A DNA stretch of 64,000 nt from Methylophaga sp. 41_12_T18 (GTDB lineage: Bacteria; Pseudomonadota; Gammaproteobacteria; Nitrosococcales; Methylophagaceae): the NCBI GenBank assembly GCA_002163115.1, contig MAAI01000092.1, positions 1 through 64,000 on the forward strand. The letters run 5' to 3'. The stretch's first letter is position 1. Each line of letters begins with the position of its first letter. A model generated the notes under the pieces. The model was not told the origin of the DNA. It ran no database searches and saw only the letters and a program-made list of their open reading frames with translations. Both the position numbers and the translations under genes were made by a program. This document shows positions 27,589-36,439 of the stretch, in pieces.

Positions 27589-28524
27589 ATGTCGGTATAT
27601 ACAGAAGTCGAGCGCGATCAATTGGTGGCGTTTTTGGATGACTATGCAATGGGCGAATTGGTGTCGTATGAAGGCATCAGTGATGGTATTGAAAATACCA
27701 ACTATTTTGTCACTACAGATCAAGGTCAATTTGTCCTCACCTTGTTTGAACAGCATGAGTTTGGCGAGTTAGCTTATTTTCTTGATGTGATGACCTTTTT
27801 TTACAAGCAAGGTATTCCTTCGGCACACCCTGCGGCAGATAAAAATGGTCACTACCTGAAAAAACTTTGCGGTAAACCTGCAGCGTTAGTTTTAAGGCTA
27901 TCAGGCCGCGGTATTAATACCGTTACCTCACTAGAACAATGTACCGCTATCGGTGATATTTTAGGTAAGATGCATGTTGCTGGCCAACAGTTTCAATCTC
28001 GCCGACCAACTGCCCGCGGTCCCGAATGGCGCTTGCAGATTGCAGAAACTGTTCTGCCGTTATTAGATGCTGAATCAGCTACTGTATTAAAAAGCGAACT
28101 CGCCTTTCAAGCAGGTTACAAAGCTTTGGCGTTGCCTGAAGGTGTTACCCATTCAGATTTATTCCGTGACAATGCCTTGTTTGATGGTGATGAGCTAAAA
28201 GGCATCATTGATTTCTATTATGCTTGTGATGAATATCTGCTGTATGACTTAGCGGTGATGGTGAATGATTGGTGTGTGAACGAACAAGGTTTAATCGATC
28301 AAACACGTTATCAAACCTTATTGGCTGCTTATCAACAACAACGGCCGTTGATTGAAGTGGAACTAGCAAGCTGGAACCTAGTATTGCGAGCTGCAGCCTT
28401 ACGTTTCTGGCTGTCACGTCTACAAGATAAATTGTTCCCACGTGAAGGCGAACTAACCCAAATCAAAGATCCAGATGCTTTCTTGAAAATCCTATTACAG
28501 CATCGAGATAGTCCATTAAGTTAA
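27589..28524 (+). CDS. thrB: Homoserine kinase, APH-like type
   Basis: 311 residues. The non-GHMP form of homoserine kinase with an aminoglycoside-phosphotransferase fold, converting homoserine to O-phosphohomoserine for threonine. The opening MSVYTEVERDQLVAFL and YEGISDGIENTNYFV are typical. The catalytic loop is THSDLFRDNALF and the metal Asp is in GIIDFYYAC. Its position after polA/DUF2782 supports thrB over other APH enzymes. Confidence 0.94.
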   Translation: MSVYTEVERDQLVAFLDDYAMGELVSYEGISDGIENTNYFVTTDQGQFVLTLFEQHEFGELAYFLDVMTFFYKQGIPSAHPAADKNGHYLKKLCGKPAALVLRLSGRGINTVTSLEQCTAIGDILGKMHVAGQQFQSRRPTARGPEWRLQIAETVLPLLDAESATVLKSELAFQAGYKALALPEGVTHSDLFRDNALFDGDELKGIIDFYYACDEYLLYDLAVMVNDWCVNEQGLIDQTRYQTLLAAYQQQRPLIEVELASWNLVLRAAALRFWLSRLQDKLFPREGELTQIKDPDAFLKILLQHRDSPLS

Positions 28525-28531
28525 TTAAACT

Positions 28532-29572
28532 ATGAAAGTTCTCATTATTAAATTAACCTCAATGGGCGACTTAATGCATGCTTTGCCGGCATTAACAGAT
28601 GCCGCTAGTATCTATCCTGATATCGAGTTTGACTGGGTGGTTGATCAAACATTTGCAGAAGTCCCGTTATGGCATCCCAATGTTAAACGGGTGATTAAAA
28701 CGGCTCATCGTCAATGGCGAAAGCAACCTATTACTGCTTATCGTGATGGTCGACTCAAACAGTTTTATCGTGATCTCAATGCCCAGCAATATGATGTGGT
28801 CATTGATATGCAAAGCAATATCAAAAGTGCGGTGGTGTCTTGGTTACATAACGGCGATGTACATGGTTTGGATAAGTATTGCTGCCGAGAAAAACCGGCT
28901 CATTGGGCCTACAAATATCAGCATCACGTCGAACTAAAACAACATTCAATCGAAAAACTGCGTCAATTAATGGCGCAAGCGCTGCAATATAAAAAGCCAA
29001 CCACACCCGCTAATTACGGTGTTGATTTAGCTCAATATGAACTGCCAATATTAGATGCCGATGTTTCAGGGAAATACCTATTATTTGTTCATAATGCCAG
29101 CAAAGACAATAAACAATGGCCGATAGGACAATGGCGAGAGCTGGTGACCATCGCAGTAGAAGCGGGCTATTCAGTATTGCTGCCATGCGGAAGTGATGAT
29201 GAATATCAGCGAGCTCAACGAATTGCAAAAGTGAGCGAGCAAGCATTTGCATTGCCGCGAGTATCATTAAATGCCATGGCTGCACTGACACATCATGCTC
29301 AAGGTGCCGTTAGCAATGATACTGGCCTAGCTCATCTGGTCGCTGTTGCCGACAAGCCTGCCATCACCTTGTATGGGCCAACTGATCCTAAACTGATTGG
29401 CACTTATGGTGGCAAGCAAGAGCATATTGTCAGTGAATATGATGGTGAGCCGTGTTACCAAGGCAACTGCCTTCACCACGACGACAAGCAACAAACCGAC
29501 TCAGTCTGCATGGAAAATATTAATGCACAATATGTCTGGAATAGACTCGAACATAATTTAGCAGCACAATAA
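28532..29572 (+). CDS. waaC: LPS heptosyltransferase I
   Basis: 346 residues, a GT9 glycosyltransferase adding the first heptose to Kdo in the LPS inner core. The N-terminal opening MKVLIIKLTSMGDLMHALPALTDA contains the acceptor-site region, and the ADP-heptose site is in the C-terminal half (LVAVADKPAITLYGPTDP, with SNDTGLAHL before it). It starts seven bases after thrB. Confidence 0.95.
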   Translation: MKVLIIKLTSMGDLMHALPALTDAASIYPDIEFDWVVDQTFAEVPLWHPNVKRVIKTAHRQWRKQPITAYRDGRLKQFYRDLNAQQYDVVIDMQSNIKSAVVSWLHNGDVHGLDKYCCREKPAHWAYKYQHHVELKQHSIEKLRQLMAQALQYKKPTTPANYGVDLAQYELPILDADVSGKYLLFVHNASKDNKQWPIGQWRELVTIAVEAGYSVLLPCGSDDEYQRAQRIAKVSEQAFALPRVSLNAMAALTHHAQGAVSNDTGLAHLVAVADKPAITLYGPTDPKLIGTYGGKQEHIVSEYDGEPCYQGNCLHHDDKQQTDSVCMENINAQYVWNRLEHNLAAQ

Positions 29573-29618
29573 CGCTATCACTACTTTTAACAGTAGTCAC
29601 AAAACAAAAAGAAGGCTT

Positions 29619-31061
29619 ATGAAACACGACTTTCCACAATTTCATGGTGCACAAGTATTAGTGATTGGCGATTTAATGCTGGATAGCTTTTATCACGGCA
29701 AAGCCAGTCGCATCTCACCTGAAGCCCCCGTCCCTATTGTTAATGTTGAACGGATGGAAGATGTACCGGGTGGTGCTGCTAATGTGGCAATGAATATCGC
29801 GTCTTTAGGTGCAACCTGTCGAATTGGTGGTATCACTGGCCAAGATCGTGCGGCAAATACCTTAAAAACACGTTTAAACGCAGTCGGTGTGGACTGTGCT
29901 TTTCATCAAACGCCCGACAATGACACCATCGTAAAACAACGAGTGATCAGTAATAACCAACAATTATTACGGATGGATTTTGAACAACGTTTTGCTGATC
30001 ACGAATGGCAAAACATGGCTGCCTTGATTGAACCAATGATGGCTGACACATCAGTGATGGTGTTATCTGACTATAACAAAGGCACCTTGGTTGATCCGCA
30101 ACACTGGATTGAGTTAGCCAAACAACACAAAGTACCGGTGCTGGTGGATCCAAAAGGTTCAGACTTTAGAAAATATAATGGTGCTGATTTAATCACCCCA
30201 AATATGTCGGAGTTTGAAGCTATCGTCGGCAAAGTCGAATCAGAAGCGGACTTAATTCAAAAAGCGCAACACTTGATTGAATTATTAGACATCAAAGCCT
30301 TGTTAATCACGCGTAGCGAACACGGCATGTCACTAATTCGCAAAGACCAGCCAGAATTCCATCTACCCGCTATCGCCAAAGAAGTGTCTGATGTGACGGG
30401 TGCAGGTGACACCGTTATTTCAACGATTGCATCAGTCTTAGCGGCTGGCGGCAGCCTAGAAAAAGCCGTTACCTTAGCCAATGTGGCAGCGAGTATTGTT
30501 GTCAGCAAACTCGGCACAGCAACAGTCAGTGGCCCAGAGTTACAAGTGGAATATCAACGCCATCAAGGTGAAAACAATACTGACCACAGCATTGCTGGAG
30601 CCGTGACGTTAGAGCAATTAAAACTAGCGGTAGACCAGGCTAAACAACGCGGTGAAAAAGTGGTGTTCACCAACGGCTGTTTCGATATTTTGCATGCCGG
30701 CCATGTAGGCTATTTAGAACAGGCCCGTGCCTTGGGTGATCGTCTTGTCGTTGCAATTAATACCGATGAATCAGTGAGCAAGCTAAAAGGTGCTGGCCGT
30801 CCGATTAATGCTGCCGACAGACGTTTAATCGTCTTAGCTGGTTTAGGTGCTGTCGATTGGGTTACCTGTTTTGAAGGCGATACCCCAGAAGAGTTATTAC
30901 GCGAAGTGCAGCCTGATATCTTAGTGAAAGGTGGTGACTACGATAAGAAAGGTGTAGTTGGCTGGGAAATAGTTGAAGGCTATGGTGGTGAAGTCCAAGT
31001 AATGGGCATGACGCCTAACTGTTCAACTACGGCGATAGTGGAGAAAATTCAAGGAGAGTAG
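29619..31061 (+). CDS. hldE: Bifunctional heptose-7-P kinase / heptose-1-P adenylyltransferase
   Basis: 480 residues. The N-terminal ribokinase-like domain (about 1-320; VPGGAANVAMNIASLGA, and DVTGAGDTVIST with the catalytic Asp) and the C-terminal cytidylyltransferase-like domain (about 340-480; FTNGCFDILHAGHVGYL) make ADP-heptose for the LPS core, supplying WaaC next door. AAGAAGG gives a strong ribosome site. GmhA, which acts before it in the pathway, is encoded at 54687-55253. Confidence 0.96.
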   Translation: MKHDFPQFHGAQVLVIGDLMLDSFYHGKASRISPEAPVPIVNVERMEDVPGGAANVAMNIASLGATCRIGGITGQDRAANTLKTRLNAVGVDCAFHQTPDNDTIVKQRVISNNQQLLRMDFEQRFADHEWQNMAALIEPMMADTSVMVLSDYNKGTLVDPQHWIELAKQHKVPVLVDPKGSDFRKYNGADLITPNMSEFEAIVGKVESEADLIQKAQHLIELLDIKALLITRSEHGMSLIRKDQPEFHLPAIAKEVSDVTGAGDTVISTIASVLAAGGSLEKAVTLANVAASIVVSKLGTATVSGPELQVEYQRHQGENNTDHSIAGAVTLEQLKLAVDQAKQRGEKVVFTNGCFDILHAGHVGYLEQARALGDRLVVAINTDESVSKLKGAGRPINAADRRLIVLAGLGAVDWVTCFEGDTPEELLREVQPDILVKGGDYDKKGVVGWEIVEGYGGEVQVMGMTPNCSTTAIVEKIQGE

Positions 31062-31117
31062 CGTTATTAGAAAATGCTACTTTGGTGCTAATTGGGATAA
31101 AAGGACAGGGACATAAC

Positions 31118-32962
31118 ATGAAGTTAAACCAAGTTTTGAGCATTGTAAATCAAGTAGAAAAATCTAAATTTATAACGAGTCTTGATAAGCTCTGTAGTAA
31201 TGCTGCCAAGAGCAATAAAAAATTATCAACAACAATTGATAACATTGATGGCCAGATAAAAAATGCATCTGGAAGTGAAATTACACAGCTCTTTTTTGCC
31301 GTGAGAGATTTTTACAAAGATTCGATTAAAGAGCAGATATCAATGAACTCTGCCCAGATTAATCTTCTTTTAAATATTCTAAGTAGAGATGGGAATTGCG
31401 TAGCACGAATAAGTTGGATTGAATCGTTATACACTCAAGAGTGGAAGCAGATATCTATTTTTTCTAATGAGCTTAAAGAGCTAATTAATAGCTCTAGCAC
31501 CTGCTCTTTTAATGACCGTTCAAAACGTTTATCAATTTATCATGCATGTATGCACGAAGCATATTTCAACGATCAAAAGAATAATCGAGACGCAAGAGTA
31601 TCAGATGATGAACGAAGCATTTTAAATGTTCTTTCATCACAATTAAATCTAACAACAGATGAATGCACAGCGCTAGAACATCTTGTAGATGTAATTCCTA
31701 AAACGGACGTACTTGAAGCACTAAACTCTTTAAGAGATATGGGAATAGTGTTTATCAGTAAAAAGCGGCAGGAAGTCTTTGTTCCAGATGAAATTGTTGA
31801 GCTTCTTAACGATATTCATGGAAAGGACTTAGCCGATAAGTATGTATTACGGTTATTGAGAACATTCTCTGACGGCGAACTTTCTAATGTGTTGAAAGCT
31901 CACGGACGAAAGATTCGAGGAGTGAATCGAGCAGCGAAAATAAATACTGTTATTCATTCAGGAATAAATGCGAAGTCATTACTATCTGTTGATATGTTTT
32001 CACCTGAAGATAATCAAAATCAGCGTAAAGAACGTTTGAAGCAACTGATTATCGATCTCGATATAGACACGGGTAAGCTTGGTACAACCTTAGATGAACG
32101 TATTCAATTGATTACACATTCCCTATCTACAGCATCTGAAAAAGAGTTCAATGTACTTAGCGCCAGTGGTTTCACTGAGTTATTGAAGGCGCTAGAGAAA
32201 CATTTTCCATTAATTGTTAACGCCATTAAAGTAGAGTTTGAGTTGGAGGATAATGATGTTGTCGATACTGAAAAACTTAGAGCTCTCAGCATAACGCCGC
32301 ATGATATTTTATATTTAATGTCTAATGATGAAGTTAAAAAGGTTAGAGATCTAATGGGGTTATCTAAACGAGGAAACCCTAGGTTTGCGATCCTTGAGAG
32401 CTTTGCAAATGCGACAGATAAGTTGATTGAGAATTTTGACGCTCTAGCTCGACGGGATCTTAATTCTCTTCGTGAAGCCGGAGCTGAAGTAGCTGAAGCA
32501 GATATTGGTGTGAAGTTTGAAGAAGTTACAAAAGCTATTTTTGAAACTCTAGAGTTGAATGTAGATGAAGAAATCCGAAAAGAAATAAATACTGCCAAAG
32601 ATAAAGCTGACATCGTTATAGCTCTTAATGATAATGACATTATTATTGGTGAAGCTAAAACTTGTAAAAGTGGTGATTTCGCTAAGTATTCGACAACATC
32701 AAGACAAGTAAAAGCCTACGTTAACCGAGCTGAAAATAATGGTAAGCGAGTTGCTCAAGTACTTATTATTGCACCAAGTTTTTCAGATGACTTCATTGAG
32801 TCAGCTGAAATGGATACTGAAGTGAATATATCGCTCTTGGAAGCTAAAGGGTTAAAACTGATATTAGATGCATATAAATCAAAAAGAAACCCTAATTTTT
32901 CTCCTAAACTTTTGACTAAGGGCGGGTTATTGAAAGCAGAGTTAATTGCAAAGAATATTTAA
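31118..32962 (+). CDS. Large protein with C-terminal PD-(D/E)XK nuclease-like domain
   Basis: 614 residues; I do not recognise a named family. The ATG at 31118 is chosen because AGGACAGGG lies about eight bases upstream; a TTG at 31082 would add 12 residues. The C-terminal part (about 460-600) has the order of a PD-(D/E)XK nuclease core: Glu468/469 in a helix, Asp498 in KADIVIAL, and Glu512-x-Lys514 in IIIGEAKT, followed by helix and strand. The central part has two stretches resembling SAP-type DNA-binding helices (DGELSNVLKAHGRKIRGVNR near residue 260, and LMGLSKRGNPRFAILESF near 420). The gene is more AT-rich than its neighbours, stands alone between hldE and the lipid operon, and looks acquired. 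A role in DNA defence or repair is inference. Confidence 0.75.
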   Translation: MKLNQVLSIVNQVEKSKFITSLDKLCSNAAKSNKKLSTTIDNIDGQIKNASGSEITQLFFAVRDFYKDSIKEQISMNSAQINLLLNILSRDGNCVARISWIESLYTQEWKQISIFSNELKELINSSSTCSFNDRSKRLSIYHACMHEAYFNDQKNNRDARVSDDERSILNVLSSQLNLTTDECTALEHLVDVIPKTDVLEALNSLRDMGIVFISKKRQEVFVPDEIVELLNDIHGKDLADKYVLRLLRTFSDGELSNVLKAHGRKIRGVNRAAKINTVIHSGINAKSLLSVDMFSPEDNQNQRKERLKQLIIDLDIDTGKLGTTLDERIQLITHSLSTASEKEFNVLSASGFTELLKALEKHFPLIVNAIKVEFELEDNDVVDTEKLRALSITPHDILYLMSNDEVKKVRDLMGLSKRGNPRFAILESFANATDKLIENFDALARRDLNSLREAGAEVAEADIGVKFEEVTKAIFETLELNVDEEIRKEINTAKDKADIVIALNDNDIIIGEAKTCKSGDFAKYSTTSRQVKAYVNRAENNGKRVAQVLIIAPSFSDDFIESAEMDTEVNISLLEAKGLKLILDAYKSKRNPNFSPKLLTKGGLLKAELIAKNI

Positions 32963-32994
32963 TTAACACAAAGCTTTGAACAATATAACGAGCG

Positions 32995-33135
32995 GTGAAC
33001 AGTGATTTTTATTTGTCTATTCAGGCAGTGTTATGCGAAAGACTACCAAATAGAGCGATCGAAGTTAACTATGGGGCAGCAAAGGGATTGGTTACAAGAG
33101 GCTTTTCGATAGCTGATGCTAAACAGAGAAGTTAG
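32995..33135 (+). CDS. Possible small ORF or remnant
   Basis: A 46-codon reading frame from GTG 32995 with sequence of coding-like composition (LSIQAVLCERLPNRAIEV, then AKGLVTRGFSIADAKQ). There is no clear ribosome site and I know no relatives. It may be the left-over end of a gene broken when the nuclease-like gene arrived. The rest of the 296-base gap 32963-33258 holds only a small CGGC/GCCG hairpin followed by T-rich DNA near 33176-33206. Confidence 0.2.
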   Translation: MNSDFYLSIQAVLCERLPNRAIEVNYGAAKGLVTRGFSIADAKQRS

Positions 33136-33258
33136 CAAAATGTCTATTATATACAAAATCTTAAGTTAATGTTTTCGGCTACCTGCCGACCTTGCTTTTT
33201 TGATTTTTGCTTGTTTTAATGGTGGTGAGTAAAGTTATTGCAATCCTTAGGAATTATT

Positions 33259-34116
33259 ATGATTTCGGTAGGAAAATGGGCAGTAAACACATTTACCGAG
33301 TGGCTAACTCACGAAGCTGAGCTTGCTCCTGATGCGCCATCACAGACTAATTTTGAGCGTCTATGTGATGAGCTCAGGCCAGGGGATATTATTCTGGTGG
33401 AGGGGCGTAGTCGAGTTAGCGACATCATCAAACAAATCACCCAAAGTGCTTGGAGTCATTCTGTACTCTATATTGGCAATTATTATCAGTTAGATGTGGC
33501 AGGCATTGCTCCAGCTGAAATGTCACACTTTGCCACTACACCGCATACGCCGTTAATTATTGAGACCTTGCTGGGCTACGGCACGATAGTCACGCCGTTG
33601 AGTAAGTATCGACAAGAGCATTTACGTATTTGCCGGCCACGTAATTTGACGCGTGCTGACCGTAATAATGTCATCAAAAACACGCTGGGTAAGTTAGGTT
33701 ATTCATATGACTTTAGGCAGTTATTCGACCTTGCTCGCTTCTTGCTGCCATACAACCTGATTCCTGGTCGGTGGCGTTCAAGTTTATTTGAATATCGTGC
33801 AGGTGAATCAACCAAAACCATTTGTTCAACGATGTTGGCTGAAGCCTTTATGGCAGTACGTTTTCCGGTGTTACCTATTGTTGAAAAAGCGGATGATGGC
33901 AGTTTACGTTTCTACAAACGCAACCTTAAATTATTCACCCCCAAAGATTTCGACTATTCGCCGTATTTCGACATTATTAAGTATCCGATCATTGGTTTAG
34001 ATGAGATGGCTACCTATCGGTTCTTGCCGTGGGATGAGGGCGGCTATGAGTGTAATGAACAAGGAGACTGTGCCGTTCCGATGGCAGAGCCAAGGAGTAA
34101 TTCACCCAACAAGTAA
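33259..34116 (+). CDS. Permuted NlpC/P60 (YiiX/YaeF-like) cysteine hydrolase
   Basis: 285 residues from ATG 33259, with AGGA upstream; a TTG at 33238 is not supported. The circularly permuted papain fold is visible: RPGDIILVEGRSRVSDIIKQ, then the histidine in SAWSHSVLYIG, and the candidate cysteine nucleophile later in KTICSTMLAEAF, where cysteine follows histidine in order. No signal peptide is seen, only a short N-terminal amphipathic stretch. It is ten bases upstream of the fadE-like gene, so it leads the beta-oxidation operon. The fold is shared with LRAT-type lipid acyltransferases, which makes a lipid-linked activity plausible, but no substrate is known. Confidence 0.8.
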   Translation: MISVGKWAVNTFTEWLTHEAELAPDAPSQTNFERLCDELRPGDIILVEGRSRVSDIIKQITQSAWSHSVLYIGNYYQLDVAGIAPAEMSHFATTPHTPLIIETLLGYGTIVTPLSKYRQEHLRICRPRNLTRADRNNVIKNTLGKLGYSYDFRQLFDLARFLLPYNLIPGRWRSSLFEYRAGESTKTICSTMLAEAFMAVRFPVLPIVEKADDGSLRFYKRNLKLFTPKDFDYSPYFDIIKYPIIGLDEMATYRFLPWDEGGYECNEQGDCAVPMAEPRSNSPNK

Positions 34117-34126
34117 GAAGGTTAAT

Positions 34127-36439
34127 ATGAAAAGAGTTTGGACCTTTATATTATTCGCCTCACTGATTTTAATATTGCACCGTTTTCCTGTTGCCCTATT
34201 ATTGATCTTGCTTGCTTGTGCCGTTGTAATTTTCCACGCAGGCTTACGTCGCCAAATCATCACCACACCATTGTTCAAGCTGTTTAAACGAGCAATGCCA
34301 CCTATTTCTGCTACGGAGCGAGAAGCCTTAGAGTCGGGCACAGTTTGGTGGGATGGCCAGTTGTTTAGTGGCAAGCCTGATTGGGATGTTTTACTTAACA
34401 GTGCTCAACATCAGCTAACCGTAGAAGAGCAAGACTTTCTTGATGGGCCAACCGAACGTTTATGTGAACAACTCAATGATTGGCAGATCACCCATAAAGA
34501 TCATGACTTGCCACCTCATATTTGGGACTTTATTAAACAGCAGCAGTTTTTCGGGCTGATCATTCCTAAAAAATATGGTGGTTTAGGCTTTTCACCGTTG
34601 GCTCATTCGCAAATGGTGATGAAGGTCGCCAGTCGTTGTCTTACTGCAGCAGTGACCGTGATGGTGCCTAACTCGCTTGGTCCAGCAGAGTTGTTATTGC
34701 ACTACGGTACCGATAAGCAAAAAGACTATTACTTGCCACGTTTAGCCAGTGGTGAAGAGATCCCATGTTTTGCCTTAACAGGCCCAGAAGCGGGCAGTGA
34801 TGCCAGCAACTTGCCGGATAGCGGTGTTGTTTGTCAGCGTGAGTTTGAGGGAGAAGTCGTCACTGGCATTTTAGTTAACTGGGAAAAACGTTATATCACC
34901 TTAGGTCCAGTAGCAACATTACTCGGCTTAGCATTTCACCTTTATGACCCAGAGCATCTATTAGGTGATAAAGAGGATATCGGCATTACGTTGGCATTAA
35001 TCCCGACTAAGACTAAAGGCATTACCATTGGTCGTCGTCATTGGCCGATGGGCATGGCATTTCAAAATGGCCCGAACTGGGGCAAAGATGTATTTATTCC
35101 GCTCGATTGGGTGATAGGTGGCACCGACTACGCAGGCAAAGGCTGGTCGATGTTGATGGAGTCATTAGCTGCTGGTCGGTCTATCTCTTTGCCTGCCCTG
35201 AGTGCTGGAGCCAGTAAGTTATCGATGCAAACTACCAGTGCCTATGCCCGGATACGTGAACAGTTTCATTTACCGATCGGTCGGTTTGAAGGGGTGGCTG
35301 ATGTCTTAGGTCGAATGGCAGGTTCAACATATATGGTTGATGCGGTTCGAGTGACAACCGCACAAGCAGTAACCGATGGTGAACGACCTGCGGTGTTATC
35401 GGCGATTGCTAAATATCATTTAACGGAAACCATGCGGCAGGTAGTGAATGACGCGATGGATATCCATGGTGGCAAAGGCATTTGTTTTGGCCCTCACAAT
35501 GTTTTAGCGCATGCGTATGAAGCGATACCGATCAGCATTACGGTGGAAGGTGCCAATATCCTCACCCGTAACCTCATCATTTTTGGCCAAGGTTCAATTC
35601 GGGCCCATCCTTATCTATTAAAAGAAATGGCTATCTTGTCGATTGCTGATCAAAGTAAGGCTGTGAACGAGTTTGATAAGGCCTTAGCACTACATGGCAA
35701 ATATACTGCTAGCAATATGGCGCGTAGCTTTGTCTTTGGCATTAGTAAAGGCCGGTTTAGTGAAGTGCCTGATTCACCGTTAAGACACTATTATCAACAG
35801 TTGAATCATTTAAGTGCTGCGTTAACGGTGGCAACAGATGTCAGTCTAGCGATGTTTGGTGGCAGCTTAAAACGTCGTGAGTCGTTATCAGCACGGCTGG
35901 GTGATGTATTGAGCCATCTTTATTTAGCTTCTAGCACCTTACGCTTTTATCACCAGCAAGATCAGCATGACGATGTGCTGTTGGCAAAATGGGCCTGTAG
36001 CAATTCAATTTATCAAGCTCAGCAAGCCTTATTGAGTTTGATGGCTAATTTACCTAATCGTGTTGTCGCCACCTTATTAAAAGTTATTATTTTCCCTATT
36101 GGCCCTAGATATCAGCCACCTTCTGATGATTTAACGCATGAGCTAGCGGCACAGATGATGAGCCCAAATGCCAGTAGAAAACGGTTAATTAACGGTATCT
36201 ATCAACCAAGCGATGTACAACAAACATTAGGTCAGTTGGATCATGCGTTTCAATTGTGTGTGGATGCAGCACCGCTGGAGAAAAAAATCCGCCAATCAGC
36301 ATATAAATCCCTGCAATCGGCTTTAAATAATCGCGTGATTACCGAGCAAGAGTTTCAACGAGTCAACGCGGCCAGAGCTGCACGGCGCCAAGTGATAGAG
36401 GTTGATCATTTTACTGCACAACTTGAGGACGAAGCCTGA
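34127..36439 (+). CDS. fadE: Acyl-CoA dehydrogenase, FadE type
   Basis: 770 residues from ATG 34127 (AAGAAGG upstream). It catalyses the first FAD-dependent step of fatty-acid beta-oxidation. Two N-terminal hydrophobic helices (about 5-45) anchor it to the membrane, followed by the FadE marker EALESGTVWWDGQLFSGKPDW. The dehydrogenase core has CFALTGPEAGSDAS, and the C-terminal DUF1974 region is present. It overlaps the thiolase gene by one base (TGATG). Confidence 0.93.
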   Translation: MKRVWTFILFASLILILHRFPVALLLILLACAVVIFHAGLRRQIITTPLFKLFKRAMPPISATEREALESGTVWWDGQLFSGKPDWDVLLNSAQHQLTVEEQDFLDGPTERLCEQLNDWQITHKDHDLPPHIWDFIKQQQFFGLIIPKKYGGLGFSPLAHSQMVMKVASRCLTAAVTVMVPNSLGPAELLLHYGTDKQKDYYLPRLASGEEIPCFALTGPEAGSDASNLPDSGVVCQREFEGEVVTGILVNWEKRYITLGPVATLLGLAFHLYDPEHLLGDKEDIGITLALIPTKTKGITIGRRHWPMGMAFQNGPNWGKDVFIPLDWVIGGTDYAGKGWSMLMESLAAGRSISLPALSAGASKLSMQTTSAYARIREQFHLPIGRFEGVADVLGRMAGSTYMVDAVRVTTAQAVTDGERPAVLSAIAKYHLTETMRQVVNDAMDIHGGKGICFGPHNVLAHAYEAIPISITVEGANILTRNLIIFGQGSIRAHPYLLKEMAILSIADQSKAVNEFDKALALHGKYTASNMARSFVFGISKGRFSEVPDSPLRHYYQQLNHLSAALTVATDVSLAMFGGSLKRRESLSARLGDVLSHLYLASSTLRFYHQQDQHDDVLLAKWACSNSIYQAQQALLSLMANLPNRVVATLLKVIIFPIGPRYQPPSDDLTHELAAQMMSPNASRKRLINGIYQPSDVQQTLGQLDHAFQLCVDAAPLEKKIRQSAYKSLQSALNNRVITEQEFQRVNAARAARRQVIEVDHFTAQLEDEA

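Noticed and set aside
32104-32640. 178-codon minus-strand frame
   Set aside because: Antisense to the nuclease-like gene, Ser/Leu-rich as shadows usually are, with no ribosome site.
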